Position numbers and translations under genes: made by a program. Below, one piece after another: positions 32,984-42,652 of a stretch of 64,000 bases of DNA. The stretch's first letter is position 1. Each line of letters begins with the position of its first letter. This DNA comes from Pseudolysinimonas_A sp947085045 (GTDB lineage: Bacteria > Actinomycetota > Actinomycetes > Actinomycetales > Microbacteriaceae): NCBI GenBank assembly GCA_947085045.1, contig CAMTUU010000001.1, forward strand, positions 248,001 through 312,000, written 5' to 3'. The notes beneath the pieces were generated by a model, which worked only from the letters and a program-made list of their open reading frames with translations, had not been told where the DNA came from and ran no database searches.

Positions 32984-33370
32984 TCACGCGTGCCCGCCGT
33001 GCGCATCGTCGTCGGCGCTCGCCCGCTCGACGTCGTCGGCCAACTCGTCGACCAGCAGCAGGTCGGGTCGGTGGTTGCGGGTGCGGTAACCGGCCCGTCC
33101 GATCATGTGCGCGGCGACGGGGGCGGTGACCAGCTGGAACAGCAGCACCGGGAGCAGCAGCAGCAGCACCGACCACGAACGTGCGGAGAGGGCGATCGCG
33201 ACGACGAGGCACGCGAGCCCGAGCACCTGCGGCTTGGTTCCCGCATGCAGGCGGCTGAGCGCGTCGGGGAACCGCAGAACTCCCACGCCGGCGACGAGCG
33301 ACAGGCCCGCCCCGAGGACGACGAATACCGCGGCGGCGACGTCGAGGATCTCATCGATCACCGGGGGCAT
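32984..33370 (-). CDS. mnhG: Mrp Na+/H+ antiporter subunit G
   Basis: A 128-residue membrane protein with three helices and the conserved GVLRFPDALSRLHAGTKPQVLG near residues 29-50, typical of MnhG/MrpG. The C-terminus is hydrophilic and ends in an Asp/His-rich tail. It starts within the last 20 bases of mnhF. It is required for assembly of the multi-subunit antiporter. Confidence 0.93.
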   Translation of the reverse strand: MPPVIDEILDVAAAVFVVLGAGLSLVAGVGVLRFPDALSRLHAGTKPQVLGLACLVVAIALSARSWSVLLLLLPVLLFQLVTAPVAAHMIGRAGYRTRNHRPDLLLVDELADDVERASADDDAHGGHA

Positions 33371-33668
33371 CCCCTTTCGGAGCCGCGGACGCGGTCTCGT
33401 TCGCGCGCTGATCCTGCTGGCTGACGTAGCGGGCGACCGCGACCGTCGAGAACGCGGCCGTGCCGGCGAGCACCAGCATCACCGGGATCGTGCGGGTGTG
33501 CCCGTTGAGGACCATCTCGGCGCCGATCATGAGCAGCAGGATCGTCAGCAGCACGTCGGAGGCGAGCATCCGGTCGAGGATCGTCGGACCGCGCACGATC
33601 CGCACGATCGCTCCGGCCGCGCCCGCCGCGAAGAGGGCGCCGGCCACGACGTAGAGAACCGCGCTCAT
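33351..33668 (-). CDS. mnhF: Mrp Na+/H+ antiporter subunit F
   Basis: A 105-residue protein with three helices; the RIVRGPTILDRMLASDVL segment near residues 24-41 is the MnhF/MrpF signature. The ATG overlaps the mnhE stop (ATGA). The tail past residue 85 is polar and variable. Confidence 0.93.
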   Translation of the reverse strand: MSAVLYVVAGALFAAGAAGAIVRIVRGPTILDRMLASDVLLTILLLMIGAEMVLNGHTRTIPVMLVLAGTAAFSTVAVARYVSQQDQRANETASAAPKGDAPGDR

Positions 33669-34207
33669 GCGTTCACCCGCGCGAGATCGTCGCGCGAACC
33701 GACGGCGCGGATGACCGACGCCTCGATGGCGAGCGCGGACCGTCTCGCCTTCTCGAGGCCCGCCTCGTCGCCCGCGGCCAGCACGTGCAGGAACAGCAGC
33801 GAACGCTCCCGATCGATCTCGAGGACGAGCGTGCCGGGCATGAGCGAGATCGTGATCGCCGTCAAGGACATCACGAAATCCGACTCGGTGCGCAGGGGCA
33901 CTTCGATGATCGCGTTGAGCGGCATCCGGCCGGGCCGGAACACTTGTGCCGCGACGAGCACCGACGAGACCACCAGCTCTCCCGCGAAGCGCACCAGGAA
34001 GACGAGCAGCCAGAACACGTTCACCCGGCCGGAGAGCTCGACCGGCGGCAGGTAGAACACTCGGGTCACCAGGACCGCCACGAGGATGCCCGACAGCGAG
34101 CTGCGCCAGCTGAACTCGCCCCACAGCAGCATCCACAGGATCACGAGGCCGACGAGCAACGGGAGCTGCTGCACGACCCGCTGGCGGATCCGGCGCGGCT
34201 CAGTCAT
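33665..34207 (-). CDS. mnhE: Mrp Na+/H+ antiporter subunit E
   Basis: A 180-residue protein with two or three N-terminal helices (LPLLVGLVILWMLLWGEFSW...) followed by a cytosolic domain with SLMPGTLVLEIDRERSLLFLHVL near 115-140, a typical MrpE block. The start overlaps the end of mnhD by eight bases. Confidence 0.93.
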   Translation of the reverse strand: MTEPRRIRQRVVQQLPLLVGLVILWMLLWGEFSWRSSLSGILVAVLVTRVFYLPPVELSGRVNVFWLLVFLVRFAGELVVSSVLVAAQVFRPGRMPLNAIIEVPLRTESDFVMSLTAITISLMPGTLVLEIDRERSLLFLHVLAAGDEAGLEKARRSALAIEASVIRAVGSRDDLARVNA

Positions 34208-35768
34208 CGACGCCCCCGGGGAAGACGGCGCTGACGTAGGCGGCCGGATCGAGCTGCTCGGCCGCGCGCACGCCGTACTGGTAGAGCGGGCCGGCGAACA
34301 CGGTCAGCCCGACGGTCACCGCCACGAGGCCGACCGTCGAGGCGATCATCAGGCGCGGGATGGCCCGAGTGCGGGTCGCGATCGCGGCGGTGTCGTCACC
34401 GACGGAGTCGATTGCGGGCGCGGCGGGGGCGGCGACCTCGGCTTCGGGACGCGGCCCCCAGAACACCCGGCTCCACACGCGCATCAGCGCGTAGAGCGTC
34501 AGCAGCGACACGAGGGCGCCGGCCGCGACCCCGACGATCGCGAGCGGCTCGCCGTTGGCGAAGGCCGCCTCGAACAGGCCGAGTTTGCCCAGGAATCCCG
34601 AGAACGGCGGGATGCCGCCGAGGTTGAGCGCCGGAATGAGGAACAGCAACCCGACGACGGGCGCGACGGCGAGAAGTCCGCCGAGTTTGGGCACCGAGGT
34701 CGAGCCGCCGACCTGCTCGATCAGTCCCGCCGCCAGGAAGAGCGCCGTCTGCACGACGATGTGGTGCACGACGTAGAAGATCGTCGCCGACATCGCGTCC
34801 ACGGTGCCCAACCCGATGCCGAGGATCAGGTACCCGATGTGGCTGACCAGCGTGAACGACAGGATTCGCTTGATGTCGGTCTGCGCGACCGCGCCGAGCA
34901 CGCCGACCACCATCGTGAGCGACGCGACGACGAGCAGGACGGCGTCGAGCTGGCCGGTGGGGAACAGCAGCGTCTGAGTTCGGATGATCGCGTAGACGCC
35001 CACCTTCGTCAGCAGTCCGGCGAACACCGCGGTGACCGGCGCCGGGGCCGTCGGATACGAGTCGGGAAGCCAGAACGACAGCGGGAACACGGCGGCCTTG
35101 ATGCCGAAGCCGAGCAGCAGCATGACGTTCAGGACGAGCCGCACGTCAGGTGAGATCTCCTCCATCCGCACCGCGATCTGCGCGAGGTTGACCGTGCCGA
35201 GGGCCCCGTAGATCATCGCGATCGAGACCAGGAAGAGACTCGACGAGACCAGGCTCACCACGACGTAGGTGGTGCCGGTGCGGATGCGCGGCTCGGTGCC
35301 GCCGAGCGTGATGAGCACGTAACTGGCGACCAGCAGGATCTCGAAACCGACGTAGAGGTTGAACAGGTCGCCGGCGATGAACGCGGCGAAGACGCCGGTC
35401 GCGAGGATCAGGTAGGCGGGGCTGTAGATCGAGACCGGCGTCTCGTCGTCGCCGTAGGCCAGGCCCTGCCCCACCGAGAACAGCAGAACGGCGAGCAGCA
35501 CGACGCTCGAGACGACGAGCAGCAACGCCGACAGCCGGTCGACGACGAGCACGATGCCGAACGGAGCCTGCCACCCGCCGACCTCCACGACGAGCGTGCC
35601 GACCGAGTCGACGCCCACCATGAGCACGACGCTCAGCAGCGTCGTCACCGTGAGCGCGACCACGCTGACGACGCGCTGGGCGCGCAGGCGCCGACCGAGG
35701 GCGAGCGAGGTCGCCGCCCCCACGAGCGGCGTCAGCACGACCAGCGGCACGAGTGATTCCAGCGTCAT
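34200..35768 (-). CDS. mnhD: Mrp Na+/H+ antiporter subunit D (proton-pumping type)
   Basis: This 522-residue protein has about 14 helices, homologous to complex I NuoM/NuoN. Charged residues used in ion transfer are visible: Glu in GFEILLVASYVLI near 140, Lys in GFGIKAAVFPLSFWLPDSYPTAPAPV, read in parts near 218, and Lys in LTKVGVYAIIR near 250. The start overlaps the mnhC stop (ATGA). An Ala/Pro/Asp-rich loop near 440 is variable. Confidence 0.95.
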   Translation of the reverse strand: MTLESLVPLVVLTPLVGAATSLALGRRLRAQRVVSVVALTVTTLLSVVLMVGVDSVGTLVVEVGGWQAPFGIVLVVDRLSALLLVVSSVVLLAVLLFSVGQGLAYGDDETPVSIYSPAYLILATGVFAAFIAGDLFNLYVGFEILLVASYVLITLGGTEPRIRTGTTYVVVSLVSSSLFLVSIAMIYGALGTVNLAQIAVRMEEISPDVRLVLNVMLLLGFGIKAAVFPLSFWLPDSYPTAPAPVTAVFAGLLTKVGVYAIIRTQTLLFPTGQLDAVLLVVASLTMVVGVLGAVAQTDIKRILSFTLVSHIGYLILGIGLGTVDAMSATIFYVVHHIVVQTALFLAAGLIEQVGGSTSVPKLGGLLAVAPVVGLLFLIPALNLGGIPPFSGFLGKLGLFEAAFANGEPLAIVGVAAGALVSLLTLYALMRVWSRVFWGPRPEAEVAAPAAPAIDSVGDDTAAIATRTRAIPRLMIASTVGLVAVTVGLTVFAGPLYQYGVRAAEQLDPAAYVSAVFPGGVDD

Positions 35769-36232
35769 GAGCGCTGATCCTCCTCGGCGGCGGCGGCCGC
35801 GGCGGCGGTGTCGGGGTCGTCGGTGAACTCGCTGTCCTCGGCGATGGCCTCGCCGGCGCTGGTGAACTCCGACCCGGCGCGCTCGGTGCGGATCGCGAGG
35901 TCGTCGTCGTCGTCGGTGAGGTCGTCGCGCTGGGCTAGGCGCCACGAGCGGTAGATGAGGGCGAGCAGGAACGCCGACACGGCGAAGGTGATCACGATCG
36001 CGGTCAGTGCGAGCGCCTGCGGCAGCGGGTCGCTCATCCGCTCATCCGACTCCCCGCCGACGATCGGAGCGCGCCCGGGCTCCCCCGCGACGATCAGGAT
36101 GAGGAGGTTCGCCGCGTTGCCGAGCAGCAGGATGCCCAGCAGCACGCGCGTCATGCTGCGCTCCAGGATCAGGTAGACGCCGCAGGCGAACAGCACCGCC
36201 ATCACGATCACGAGCACGAGCGAGACGCTCAT
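35765..36232 (-). CDS. mnhC: Mrp Na+/H+ antiporter subunit C
   Basis: A 155-residue NuoK-like protein with three helices and the conserved GNAANLLILIVAG and DPLPQALALTAIVITFAVSAF blocks (residues 38-90). The last 45 residues form an unusually acidic and Ala-rich tail (DDDDD, then runs of Ala) beyond the usual family end. Overlaps mnhA by ATGA. Confidence 0.94.
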   Translation of the reverse strand: MSVSLVLVIVMAVLFACGVYLILERSMTRVLLGILLLGNAANLLILIVAGEPGRAPIVGGESDERMSDPLPQALALTAIVITFAVSAFLLALIYRSWRLAQRDDLTDDDDDLAIRTERAGSEFTSAGEAIAEDSEFTDDPDTAAAAAAAEEDQRS

Positions 36233-39144
36233 GAGGCGCCCCTCCGCCCGGCCGGCTCGGCGGCCGAGGTGCGCGGCTCCTCTTCCTGCTCGCGGTCGAG
36301 TTCGGCCCCGAGGCTGCGCAGCACGTCGAGGACGAGACCGATGATGACGAGGTAGACGCCGATGTCGAAGACGGTCGCCGAGACGACGTCGACGCTGCCG
36401 ATCGGCCCGAGGTCGAGGGGGAACCAGGTGGAGGTGAGCGGGTCCACCCCGAACAGCAGCGGCAGCGCGGCGGCGCCCGCGGCGAGCACCAGCCCGAGCC
36501 CCAGGATGCGGCCGGCGTCGAAGGGCGCGGCGGCGCCCAGCTCGAAGCGTCCGCCGGCGAGGTAGCGGGCGACGAGGGCGAGCCCGGCGACGAGGCCGCC
36601 GGCGAAGCCTCCGCCGACCGCGTTGTGACCCACCAGCAGCAGATAGATCGACAGCACGATGAGCGAGTGGAAGAGCAGGCGCACGACGACTTCGAGCAGG
36701 ATCGAGCGGTGGTGCGGTGCGAGGGTGCGGCCCGCGAGCAGCCAGGACCCGCGGCCGGTAGGCACCTCAGGCGATGCGACCGCGGCGGCGCGGCGCTCGC
36801 GCATCTTCGCGCGTTGCGCCCGGCGCGAGTCGCGCGGGAGGTCGTCGGCGCGGGTACGCAGGAAGATCAGGCTCGCGACCCCCGTCGCAGCCGCGATCAC
36901 GACCGTGAGCTCGCCCAACGTGTCCCACCCGCGGATGTCGACCAGTGCCACGTTGACGACGTTGTAGCCGTGACCCTGGTCGACCGCGAGGTCGGGCCAC
37001 GCCTCCGAGATCGGCGCGTCGACCCGCGCCCCGGTGGCGACGAGGGCGACCACCGCCATCGTCGCGCCCACCGCGATCCCGAGCGCAGCGCGCAGCACGC
37101 GGTGCGAGCTGCCGTGCTGGGCGCCGAGCCGCGCGGGCAGGCGGCGCAGCACGAGCACGACGGCGACGAGGGTGACGAGTTCGACCAGCACCTGGGTGAG
37201 GGCGAGGTCGGGCGCGCCTTGCACGACGAACAGCGCCGACATCCCGACCCCGGTCACCCCGACGAGGACGACGCCCTGGAATCGCTTGACGGCGAACGTC
37301 GCGGCGACGGCGGCGACGATCATGATCGCCCCGATGATCGGTTGTGCCGGATGCTGCAGCAGCTCGAACCGGTCCGGCAGCCCCGCCGCCGGCAGCACGC
37401 TCCAGATCGATCCGACCGCGACGAGGAGGATGACCGCCAGATAGAAGGGCAGCGAGCCGCGCTGGGTGAGACCGGTGACGGTCGCAGCTAGCCGATCGAT
37501 CCCCCGCACCACGGCCCGGTACGCGCGCTCACCCCAGCTGCCCTCGGGCGACGGGATCTCGGCGGGCATCCGCCGGGCGAACGCCAGGGCGAGCACGACG
37601 CCGAGCACCAGGATGAGCGCCGAGAGGATGAGCGCCGGCTGCAGGCCGTGCCAGAACGCGACGTACCCGGCGTCGCCGCTGGGATAGGTCGCGGCGACGC
37701 GCTGGGCGAGCGGGTCGAGCACCGCCGCGAAGGGTCCGGCCACCAGGCCGAGAGCCGCCAGCACGACGGGCGGGACGAAGAGCGCCCAGGTCTCGGCCCG
37801 CGGGTAGGCGTGTGCCTCCGGCAACGGGTCGACGCCGCTCTTGTCGGCGAAAGCCCCCCACACGAAGCGCACCCCGTAGGCGAGGGTGAAGGCCGAACCG
37901 GCGACGACGGCGACGACGGCCACCCACGCCCACAGGTCGCCGCCGAGCCCGGCGTCGATGAAGACGGTGAGCACCGCCTCCTTCGCCACGAATCCGAGGG
38001 CGATCGGCAGACCGGCCATCGAGAGCACGGCGGCGATGGCGGTGCCGGCCAGTAGCGGAGCACGGCGGCCGAAGCCGGTGATGCGACGCAGATCGCGCGT
38101 GCCGCAGCCGTGATCGACGATCCCGACGATGAGGAACAGCGCGGCCTTGAAGAGGGCGTGCGAGAGCAGCAGCAGGATGGCGGCCACGCCGCCGGCCGCG
38201 CCGCCCCAGCCCGCGATGACGACGAGCAACCCGAGCTGGCTCACCGTGCCGTGCGCGAGCACGAGCTTCAGGTCGGTCTGCCTCAGCGCGTGGACGGCAC
38301 CGACGATGAGCGTCAGCAGGCCCAGGCCGACCAGCACCTCCCGCCAGCCGGGAACGTCGGCATACCCCGGCGCGAGCCGCGCGGCGAGGTAGATCCCGGC
38401 TTTCACCATCGCGGCGGCGTGCAGGTAGGCGCTGACCGGGGTGGGTGCGGCCATGGCGCCGGGGAGCCAGAAGTGGAAGGGCACGATCGCCGACTTCGAC
38501 AGCACCCCGACGAGGATGAGAGCGACCGCGACCGGAAGCAGCGGGTCTCCCGCGGGCGGGTCGGCGACGAGATCGGCGAGCGACGAGCTCCCGCCGAGCT
38601 GGGCGAGCAGGACGAGCCCGACGAGCATGACGAGCCCGCCGAGGGTGGTCACCAGGAGCGCCTGCAACGCCGCCGTGCGGCTCGCCCGCTTGCCCCGGTT
38701 GTGGGCGATCAACAGGTAGGAGAAGACGCTCGTCGCCTCCCAGAACACGAACAGCAGGTAGACGTCGTCGGCGAGCACGAGACCGTACATCGAGCCGGCG
38801 AAGGCGAGCAGGATGCCGGCGAAACGCCCGACGCTGGTGTCGCCGCGGCGGAAGTACGCCGCGCAGTACAGGAAGACGAGGGCCCCGACGCCGGTGACGA
38901 CGAGGACGACCAGCAGGGCGAGGGCATCGATTCGGAACGACAGCGCCAGACCGAGCTGCGGCACCCACGGGACGATCTCGGTGACCGTCGCGCCGTCGAG
39001 CACAACGGGCAGCGCGGTGAGGGCGTGGATGAAGGCCGCCGTCGGCACGAGGGCGGCGAGCGGGAAGACGGCCCGCCCGATGCGGGGGGCCAGGGCCGGC
39101 AGGATCAGCGCCCCGAGAGCGAATGCAACCAGGACTGCGGTCAT
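36229..39144 (-). CDS. mnhA: Mrp Na+/H+ antiporter subunit A with fused MnhB domain
   Basis: This 971-residue membrane protein leads the operon. The N-terminal two thirds is NuoL-like MnhA with many helices: FRRGDTSVGRFAGILLAF near 115, WEATSVFSYLLI near 150, KSAIVPFHFWLPGAMAAPTP near 230. A DUF4040/MrpB-type block follows near residue 640, and the end (LLVGHNAVGGGFAGGLVAGLALVARYL, in parts, near 870-900) is MnhB. So the separate mnhB gene of other operons is merged here. The operon order is A(B)-C-D-E-F-G. A GGGAGGA site supports the start. Confidence 0.94.
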   Translation of the reverse strand: MTAVLVAFALGALILPALAPRIGRAVFPLAALVPTAAFIHALTALPVVLDGATVTEIVPWVPQLGLALSFRIDALALLVVLVVTGVGALVFLYCAAYFRRGDTSVGRFAGILLAFAGSMYGLVLADDVYLLFVFWEATSVFSYLLIAHNRGKRASRTAALQALLVTTLGGLVMLVGLVLLAQLGGSSSLADLVADPPAGDPLLPVAVALILVGVLSKSAIVPFHFWLPGAMAAPTPVSAYLHAAAMVKAGIYLAARLAPGYADVPGWREVLVGLGLLTLIVGAVHALRQTDLKLVLAHGTVSQLGLLVVIAGWGGAAGGVAAILLLLSHALFKAALFLIVGIVDHGCGTRDLRRITGFGRRAPLLAGTAIAAVLSMAGLPIALGFVAKEAVLTVFIDAGLGGDLWAWVAVVAVVAGSAFTLAYGVRFVWGAFADKSGVDPLPEAHAYPRAETWALFVPPVVLAALGLVAGPFAAVLDPLAQRVAATYPSGDAGYVAFWHGLQPALILSALILVLGVVLALAFARRMPAEIPSPEGSWGERAYRAVVRGIDRLAATVTGLTQRGSLPFYLAVILLVAVGSIWSVLPAAGLPDRFELLQHPAQPIIGAIMIVAAVAATFAVKRFQGVVLVGVTGVGMSALFVVQGAPDLALTQVLVELVTLVAVVLVLRRLPARLGAQHGSSHRVLRAALGIAVGATMAVVALVATGARVDAPISEAWPDLAVDQGHGYNVVNVALVDIRGWDTLGELTVVIAAATGVASLIFLRTRADDLPRDSRRAQRAKMRERRAAAVASPEVPTGRGSWLLAGRTLAPHHRSILLEVVVRLLFHSLIVLSIYLLLVGHNAVGGGFAGGLVAGLALVARYLAGGRFELGAAAPFDAGRILGLGLVLAAGAAALPLLFGVDPLTSTWFPLDLGPIGSVDVVSATVFDIGVYLVIIGLVLDVLRSLGAELDREQEEEPRTSAAEPAGRRGAS

Positions 39145-39270
39145 GGCGGTCCTCCCAGCACTCAGCGCGGCGGCTCGCGGCACGCGGCAGGGCCGTGTCG
39201 TGGTCGTCGGGGAGGCGAAGCCCCTGGAATCCCTCCATCCTACCGGGCGGATCCGTGGGCAGCGCCGGGC

Positions 39271-40086
39271 CTACTGCTCGTGCACGTCGCCCGCGCGGAA
39301 GGTGACGAGTGTCGACAGCACCAGGGCGATCTCCTCGGGTCCGCCGACGCGGAACGTCGCCTCGGTCGGCCCGGGCCCGCTCTTCACCCCGACGTCGTGC
39401 GCCAGCAGGGCGGCGAAGGCATCCTCATCGGTCACGTCGTCGCCCGCGTAGAACACCGAATCCGCGGCGGTGTAGCGGCGCAGGTGCTCGAGCGCCTCAC
39501 CCTTCGTCGTCGAGCGCACCGCGAACTCGAGCACGTTCTTGCCGCGCCGCACCGTCAGGTTCTCGATCTCGGCCTGAGCCTCGGAGAGGGCGACGAGGTG
39601 GGCGAGGCGTGAATTGTCGTCGGTGGCAAGCCGCGTGTGCAGCGCGAAGCCCGCCGGCTTCTCCTCCAGCCAGACCTGGTCGATCGAGTCGGCGACCTCC
39701 TCCAGCACCTCGTGCAGCACCTCGACCTGCTCGATCTCCGCCGTGTCCAGCGAAACCCTCTCATCGGGGTCGTCGAGCCGGAGCTCGATGCCGTGCGACC
39801 CGACGAGCAGCACGGTGTCGGGCAGGTCGGCGACCTCGATGAGGCTCCCCAGTGCCCGGCCGGAGACGAGCGCGACGCGGGTGTTCGGCATCTTCAGCAG
39901 GGCGAGCACCGCCTCCCGCGCTTCGGGCAGGGCGCGTGCCTGCTCGGGCGAATCCACCTCCGGCGCGAGGGTGCCGTCGAAGTCGAGGGCGACGAGCAGG
40001 CGCCGGGTGCGGGCGAGTTCCCGCAACGCGCCGATGAGCGGTCGAGACAGCGGGGCGGCGGGGATGCGGTGCCGGGGCTCGTTCAC
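39271..40086 (-). CDS. otsB: Trehalose-6-phosphate phosphatase
   Basis: A 271-residue HAD phosphatase that makes trehalose from trehalose 6-phosphate. Motif I is LVALDFDGTLAPEVD near residues 30-44 with both Asp residues; motif IV is FYAGDDVTDEDAF near 222; ALVSGR is motif II. The GTG start overlaps the otsA stop (GTGA). Trehalose serves as stress solute and wall-lipid precursor in actinobacteria. Confidence 0.94.
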   Translation of the reverse strand: MNEPRHRIPAAPLSRPLIGALRELARTRRLLVALDFDGTLAPEVDSPEQARALPEAREAVLALLKMPNTRVALVSGRALGSLIEVADLPDTVLLVGSHGIELRLDDPDERVSLDTAEIEQVEVLHEVLEEVADSIDQVWLEEKPAGFALHTRLATDDNSRLAHLVALSEAQAEIENLTVRRGKNVLEFAVRSTTKGEALEHLRRYTAADSVFYAGDDVTDEDAFAALLAHDVGVKSGPGPTEATFRVGGPEEIALVLSTLVTFRAGDVHEQ

Positions 40087-41573
40087 CGCGGCGCCGGCTT
40101 CTCGGCGGTCCACTCGAGATCGCCGAGCGGGTCGAGCTCGATGCCGAACCGGTCGACGCCGTCGTTGGTCTGGCCGAGGGTGCGCAGGAAGACGCGCGAC
40201 CAGTGCTGCACGTCGTTCTCGCGCACGCGCTTGCGCAGCGACCGCATCCGCTTCCGCCGGTCCGCGCGCGGCATCTCGACCGCCTGCATGATGGCGTCCT
40301 TGAGACCGTCGATGTCGTGCGGGTTGATGCGCAGCGCCGTCTTCAACTCGTCGGCCGCTCCGGCGAATTCGGAGAGCACGAGCACCCCGTCCTCGTCGTA
40401 GCGGGCGGCGACGTATTCCTTGGCGACGAGATTCATCCCGTCGCGCAGTGCCGTGACGAGCATCACGTCGGCAGCGAGATAGAGGGCCGCCATCTCCTCC
40501 CGCGGGAAGCCGTGGTGCAGGTAGTTGACCGCCTGGTGCCCGATGGTGCCGAAGTCGCCGTTGATGCGCCCGACCGTCAGCTCGATGTCGTCGCGCAGGT
40601 GCCGATAGGTCTCGACCCGCTCGCGGCTCGGGCTGGCGACCTGCACGAGCGTGACGTCCTCGACCTTGAGCCGGCCGTCTTCGAGCAGCTCCGCGAACGC
40701 CTTCAGCCGGTGGCCGATGCCCTTCGTGTAGTCGAGGCGGTCGACGCCGAGCATCACCGTCTTCGGGTTGCCGAGCTCTTCGCGGATCTGGATCGCGCGC
40801 GCCTGCACAGCGGGGCTGCGCGCGAGCTCCTCGAACGATTCGACGTCGATCGAGATCGGGAACGACCGCGCCACGACCCGGCGGGCGGGCAGCTCGTCGT
40901 CGGCCGGTACCTCGACATAGGGGCTCTTCGTCGTGTAGCCGAGCAGCCGGCGCACCGCGCGGGAGAAGTTGCCGGCATCCGACACCCGCTGGAAGCCGAC
41001 CACGTCGGCACCGAGCAGTCCCTCGATGATCTGCGTGCGCCACGGCAGCTGCGAGTAGAGGCCGTAGGCGGGAAACGGGATGTGGTTGAAGAACCCGATC
41101 GTCAGGTCGGGGCGGGCCAGGCGCAACATGCGCGGCACGAGCTGCAGCTGGTAGTCCTGCACCCAGACGGTGGCGCCCTCCTCGGCGATCGCCGCGGTCG
41201 AGTCGGCGAAGCGCTGGTTGACCTCGACGTAGCTGTCCCACCACTGCCGGTGGTACGTGGCCGGCACGATGACGTCGTGGTAGAGCGGCCAGATCGTGTC
41301 GTTGGCGAAGCCCTCGTAGTAGTTCTCGATCTCGGCGGCGCTGAGCGCGACCGGGACGATGCGGATGTTGTCGTGCGTGAACGGGGCGAGGACGCCATCC
41401 GGCTGGCCGATCCACCCGACCCACGCGCCGTCGGTGTCGCGCATCACGGGTTCGAGCGCCGTGACCAGGCCGCCCGGCGACTGCTTCCAGGACGTGGATC
41501 CGTCCTCGGCGACGACGCGGTCGACCGGCAGGCGATTGGAGACGACGACGAAAGCGAAACGCTCGTCGGTCAT
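40083..41573 (-). CDS. otsA: Trehalose-6-phosphate synthase (GT20)
   Basis: This 496-residue glycosyltransferase joins UDP-glucose (or GDP-glucose) to glucose 6-phosphate. Family blocks are FVVVSNRLPVDRV at the start, SPGGLVTALEPVM near 35, VWVQDYQLQLVPRMLR near 140, GVDRLDYTKGI near 280 and TALRDGMNLVAKEYVAAR near 380. The MTDERF start was chosen over an upstream one because a TACGGT box lies seven bases before it (leaderless). It diverges from the TIM-barrel gene at 41711. Confidence 0.95.
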   Translation of the reverse strand: MTDERFAFVVVSNRLPVDRVVAEDGSTSWKQSPGGLVTALEPVMRDTDGAWVGWIGQPDGVLAPFTHDNIRIVPVALSAAEIENYYEGFANDTIWPLYHDVIVPATYHRQWWDSYVEVNQRFADSTAAIAEEGATVWVQDYQLQLVPRMLRLARPDLTIGFFNHIPFPAYGLYSQLPWRTQIIEGLLGADVVGFQRVSDAGNFSRAVRRLLGYTTKSPYVEVPADDELPARRVVARSFPISIDVESFEELARSPAVQARAIQIREELGNPKTVMLGVDRLDYTKGIGHRLKAFAELLEDGRLKVEDVTLVQVASPSRERVETYRHLRDDIELTVGRINGDFGTIGHQAVNYLHHGFPREEMAALYLAADVMLVTALRDGMNLVAKEYVAARYDEDGVLVLSEFAGAADELKTALRINPHDIDGLKDAIMQAVEMPRADRRKRMRSLRKRVRENDVQHWSRVFLRTLGQTNDGVDRFGIELDPLGDLEWTAEKPAPR

Positions 41574-41580
41574 CTTCCCG

Positions 41581-41586
41581 ACCGTA
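41581..41586 (-). promoter_or_regulatory. -10 box (TACGGT) for otsA
   Basis: On the reverse strand TACGGT lies seven bases before the otsA ATG, suggesting a leaderless transcript. Confidence 0.45.
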
Positions 41587-41696
41587 GCAGCCGGCCCTGG
41601 GAGGCCGAACCGCTGGCCCGAGGGCTCCGAAAGCTGGTAGGGCGAGGGGTTCTCGGGAGTTCCCGAGACTGTCACACGCCGGACACACGGCCGCAT

Positions 41697-41702
41697 TATG
41701 TT
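41697..41702 (+). promoter_or_regulatory. -10 box (TATGTT) for the TIM-barrel gene
   Basis: TATGTT lies eight bases before the ATG at 41711 with no ribosome site; the rest of the divergent gap shows only a short imperfect palindrome (CTCGGGAGTTCCCGAG at 41653-41668). Confidence 0.4.
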
Positions 41703-41710
41703 GGGACGCG

Positions 41711-42592
41711 ATGATTCAGATCGGCATGAGCACCTCCTGCAACTTCCCGATGGGAGTGGAGCAGTCGTTCAAGCTCGCCCGTCTCGCGGGGTACGACGGG
41801 CTCGAGGTCATGGTCACCACCGACCCGGTCTCCCGCGACGCCGCGGCCATCACTCAGCTCATCGAGCGGTACCAGCTGCCCGTGCTCTCGGTGCACGCCC
41901 CGTCGCTGTTCTGGATGCAGCTGATCGGCGGTCGTGACGCGCAGGTGAAGCTGGAGAAGTCCGCCGAGCTCGCCGCCGGCGTGGGAGCCTCGTCGGTCGT
42001 CGTCCACCCGCCGTTCCGGTGGGAGGCCAACTACGCCAAGAACTTCGAGCGGATCGTGCGCCAGACCGCGAAGAACACCGGCGTCGAGATCTGCGTCGAG
42101 AACATGTTCCCGTGGAAGGTCGGCACCAAGAACCTCAAGGCCTACGCGCCGAGCCCCGACCCGCTCGACCTCGACGTCGACGCGATGACCCTCGACTTCT
42201 CGCACGCCTCGCTCACCGGCCGCGACTCGCTTGAGTACGCGATGGCGATGGGCGACAGGCTGCGTCACATCCACCTCTGCGACGGCGTCCGCTCGGTCGA
42301 CGACGGCAACATGCACGACGAGCACCTCGTTCCCGGCCGTGGCACCCAGCCGGTCGCCGAGACGCTCACCTACCTCGTCGAGAGCGGCTTCACCGGCCAC
42401 GTCGTAGCCGAGATCGGGCTGCACAAGATCCGCAACGCGCAGACGCGACTCGACATGCTCGTCGAGACCGTCGCGTTCGCGAAGGAGTACCTCGGCCAGG
42501 AGCACGCGACGCGCGAGCCCATCGCCGTCGGCGCGGCCCGCATCAACGGCCGCAGCGTGCGCCGCGCCCGCAAGGCCGCCTCGCGCTCCTGA
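41711..42592 (+). CDS. Sugar phosphate isomerase/epimerase-type TIM barrel
   Basis: A 293-residue protein of the AP endonuclease family 2 fold. Metal-ligand positions are present: His in VVHPPFRW near 97, Glu in ICVENMFPW near 125, Asp and His in TLDFSHASL near 160, His in HIHLCDG near 185 and Glu in VVAEIGLHK near 235. Relatives include xylose isomerase-like enzymes and endonuclease IV; the Arg/Lys-rich end (RRARKAASRS) could hint at nucleic acid binding. It stands alone between otsA and two tiny genes, so the substrate cannot be inferred. Confidence 0.75.
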   Translation: MIQIGMSTSCNFPMGVEQSFKLARLAGYDGLEVMVTTDPVSRDAAAITQLIERYQLPVLSVHAPSLFWMQLIGGRDAQVKLEKSAELAAGVGASSVVVHPPFRWEANYAKNFERIVRQTAKNTGVEICVENMFPWKVGTKNLKAYAPSPDPLDLDVDAMTLDFSHASLTGRDSLEYAMAMGDRLRHIHLCDGVRSVDDGNMHDEHLVPGRGTQPVAETLTYLVESGFTGHVVAEIGLHKIRNAQTRLDMLVETVAFAKEYLGQEHATREPIAVGAARINGRSVRRARKAASRS

Positions 42593-42652
42593 GTCAACCC
42601 CGCTCCGCCGAGCGGTTCGAGCGCTAGCGTGGAGTTCTACCTGGGAGGCCGG

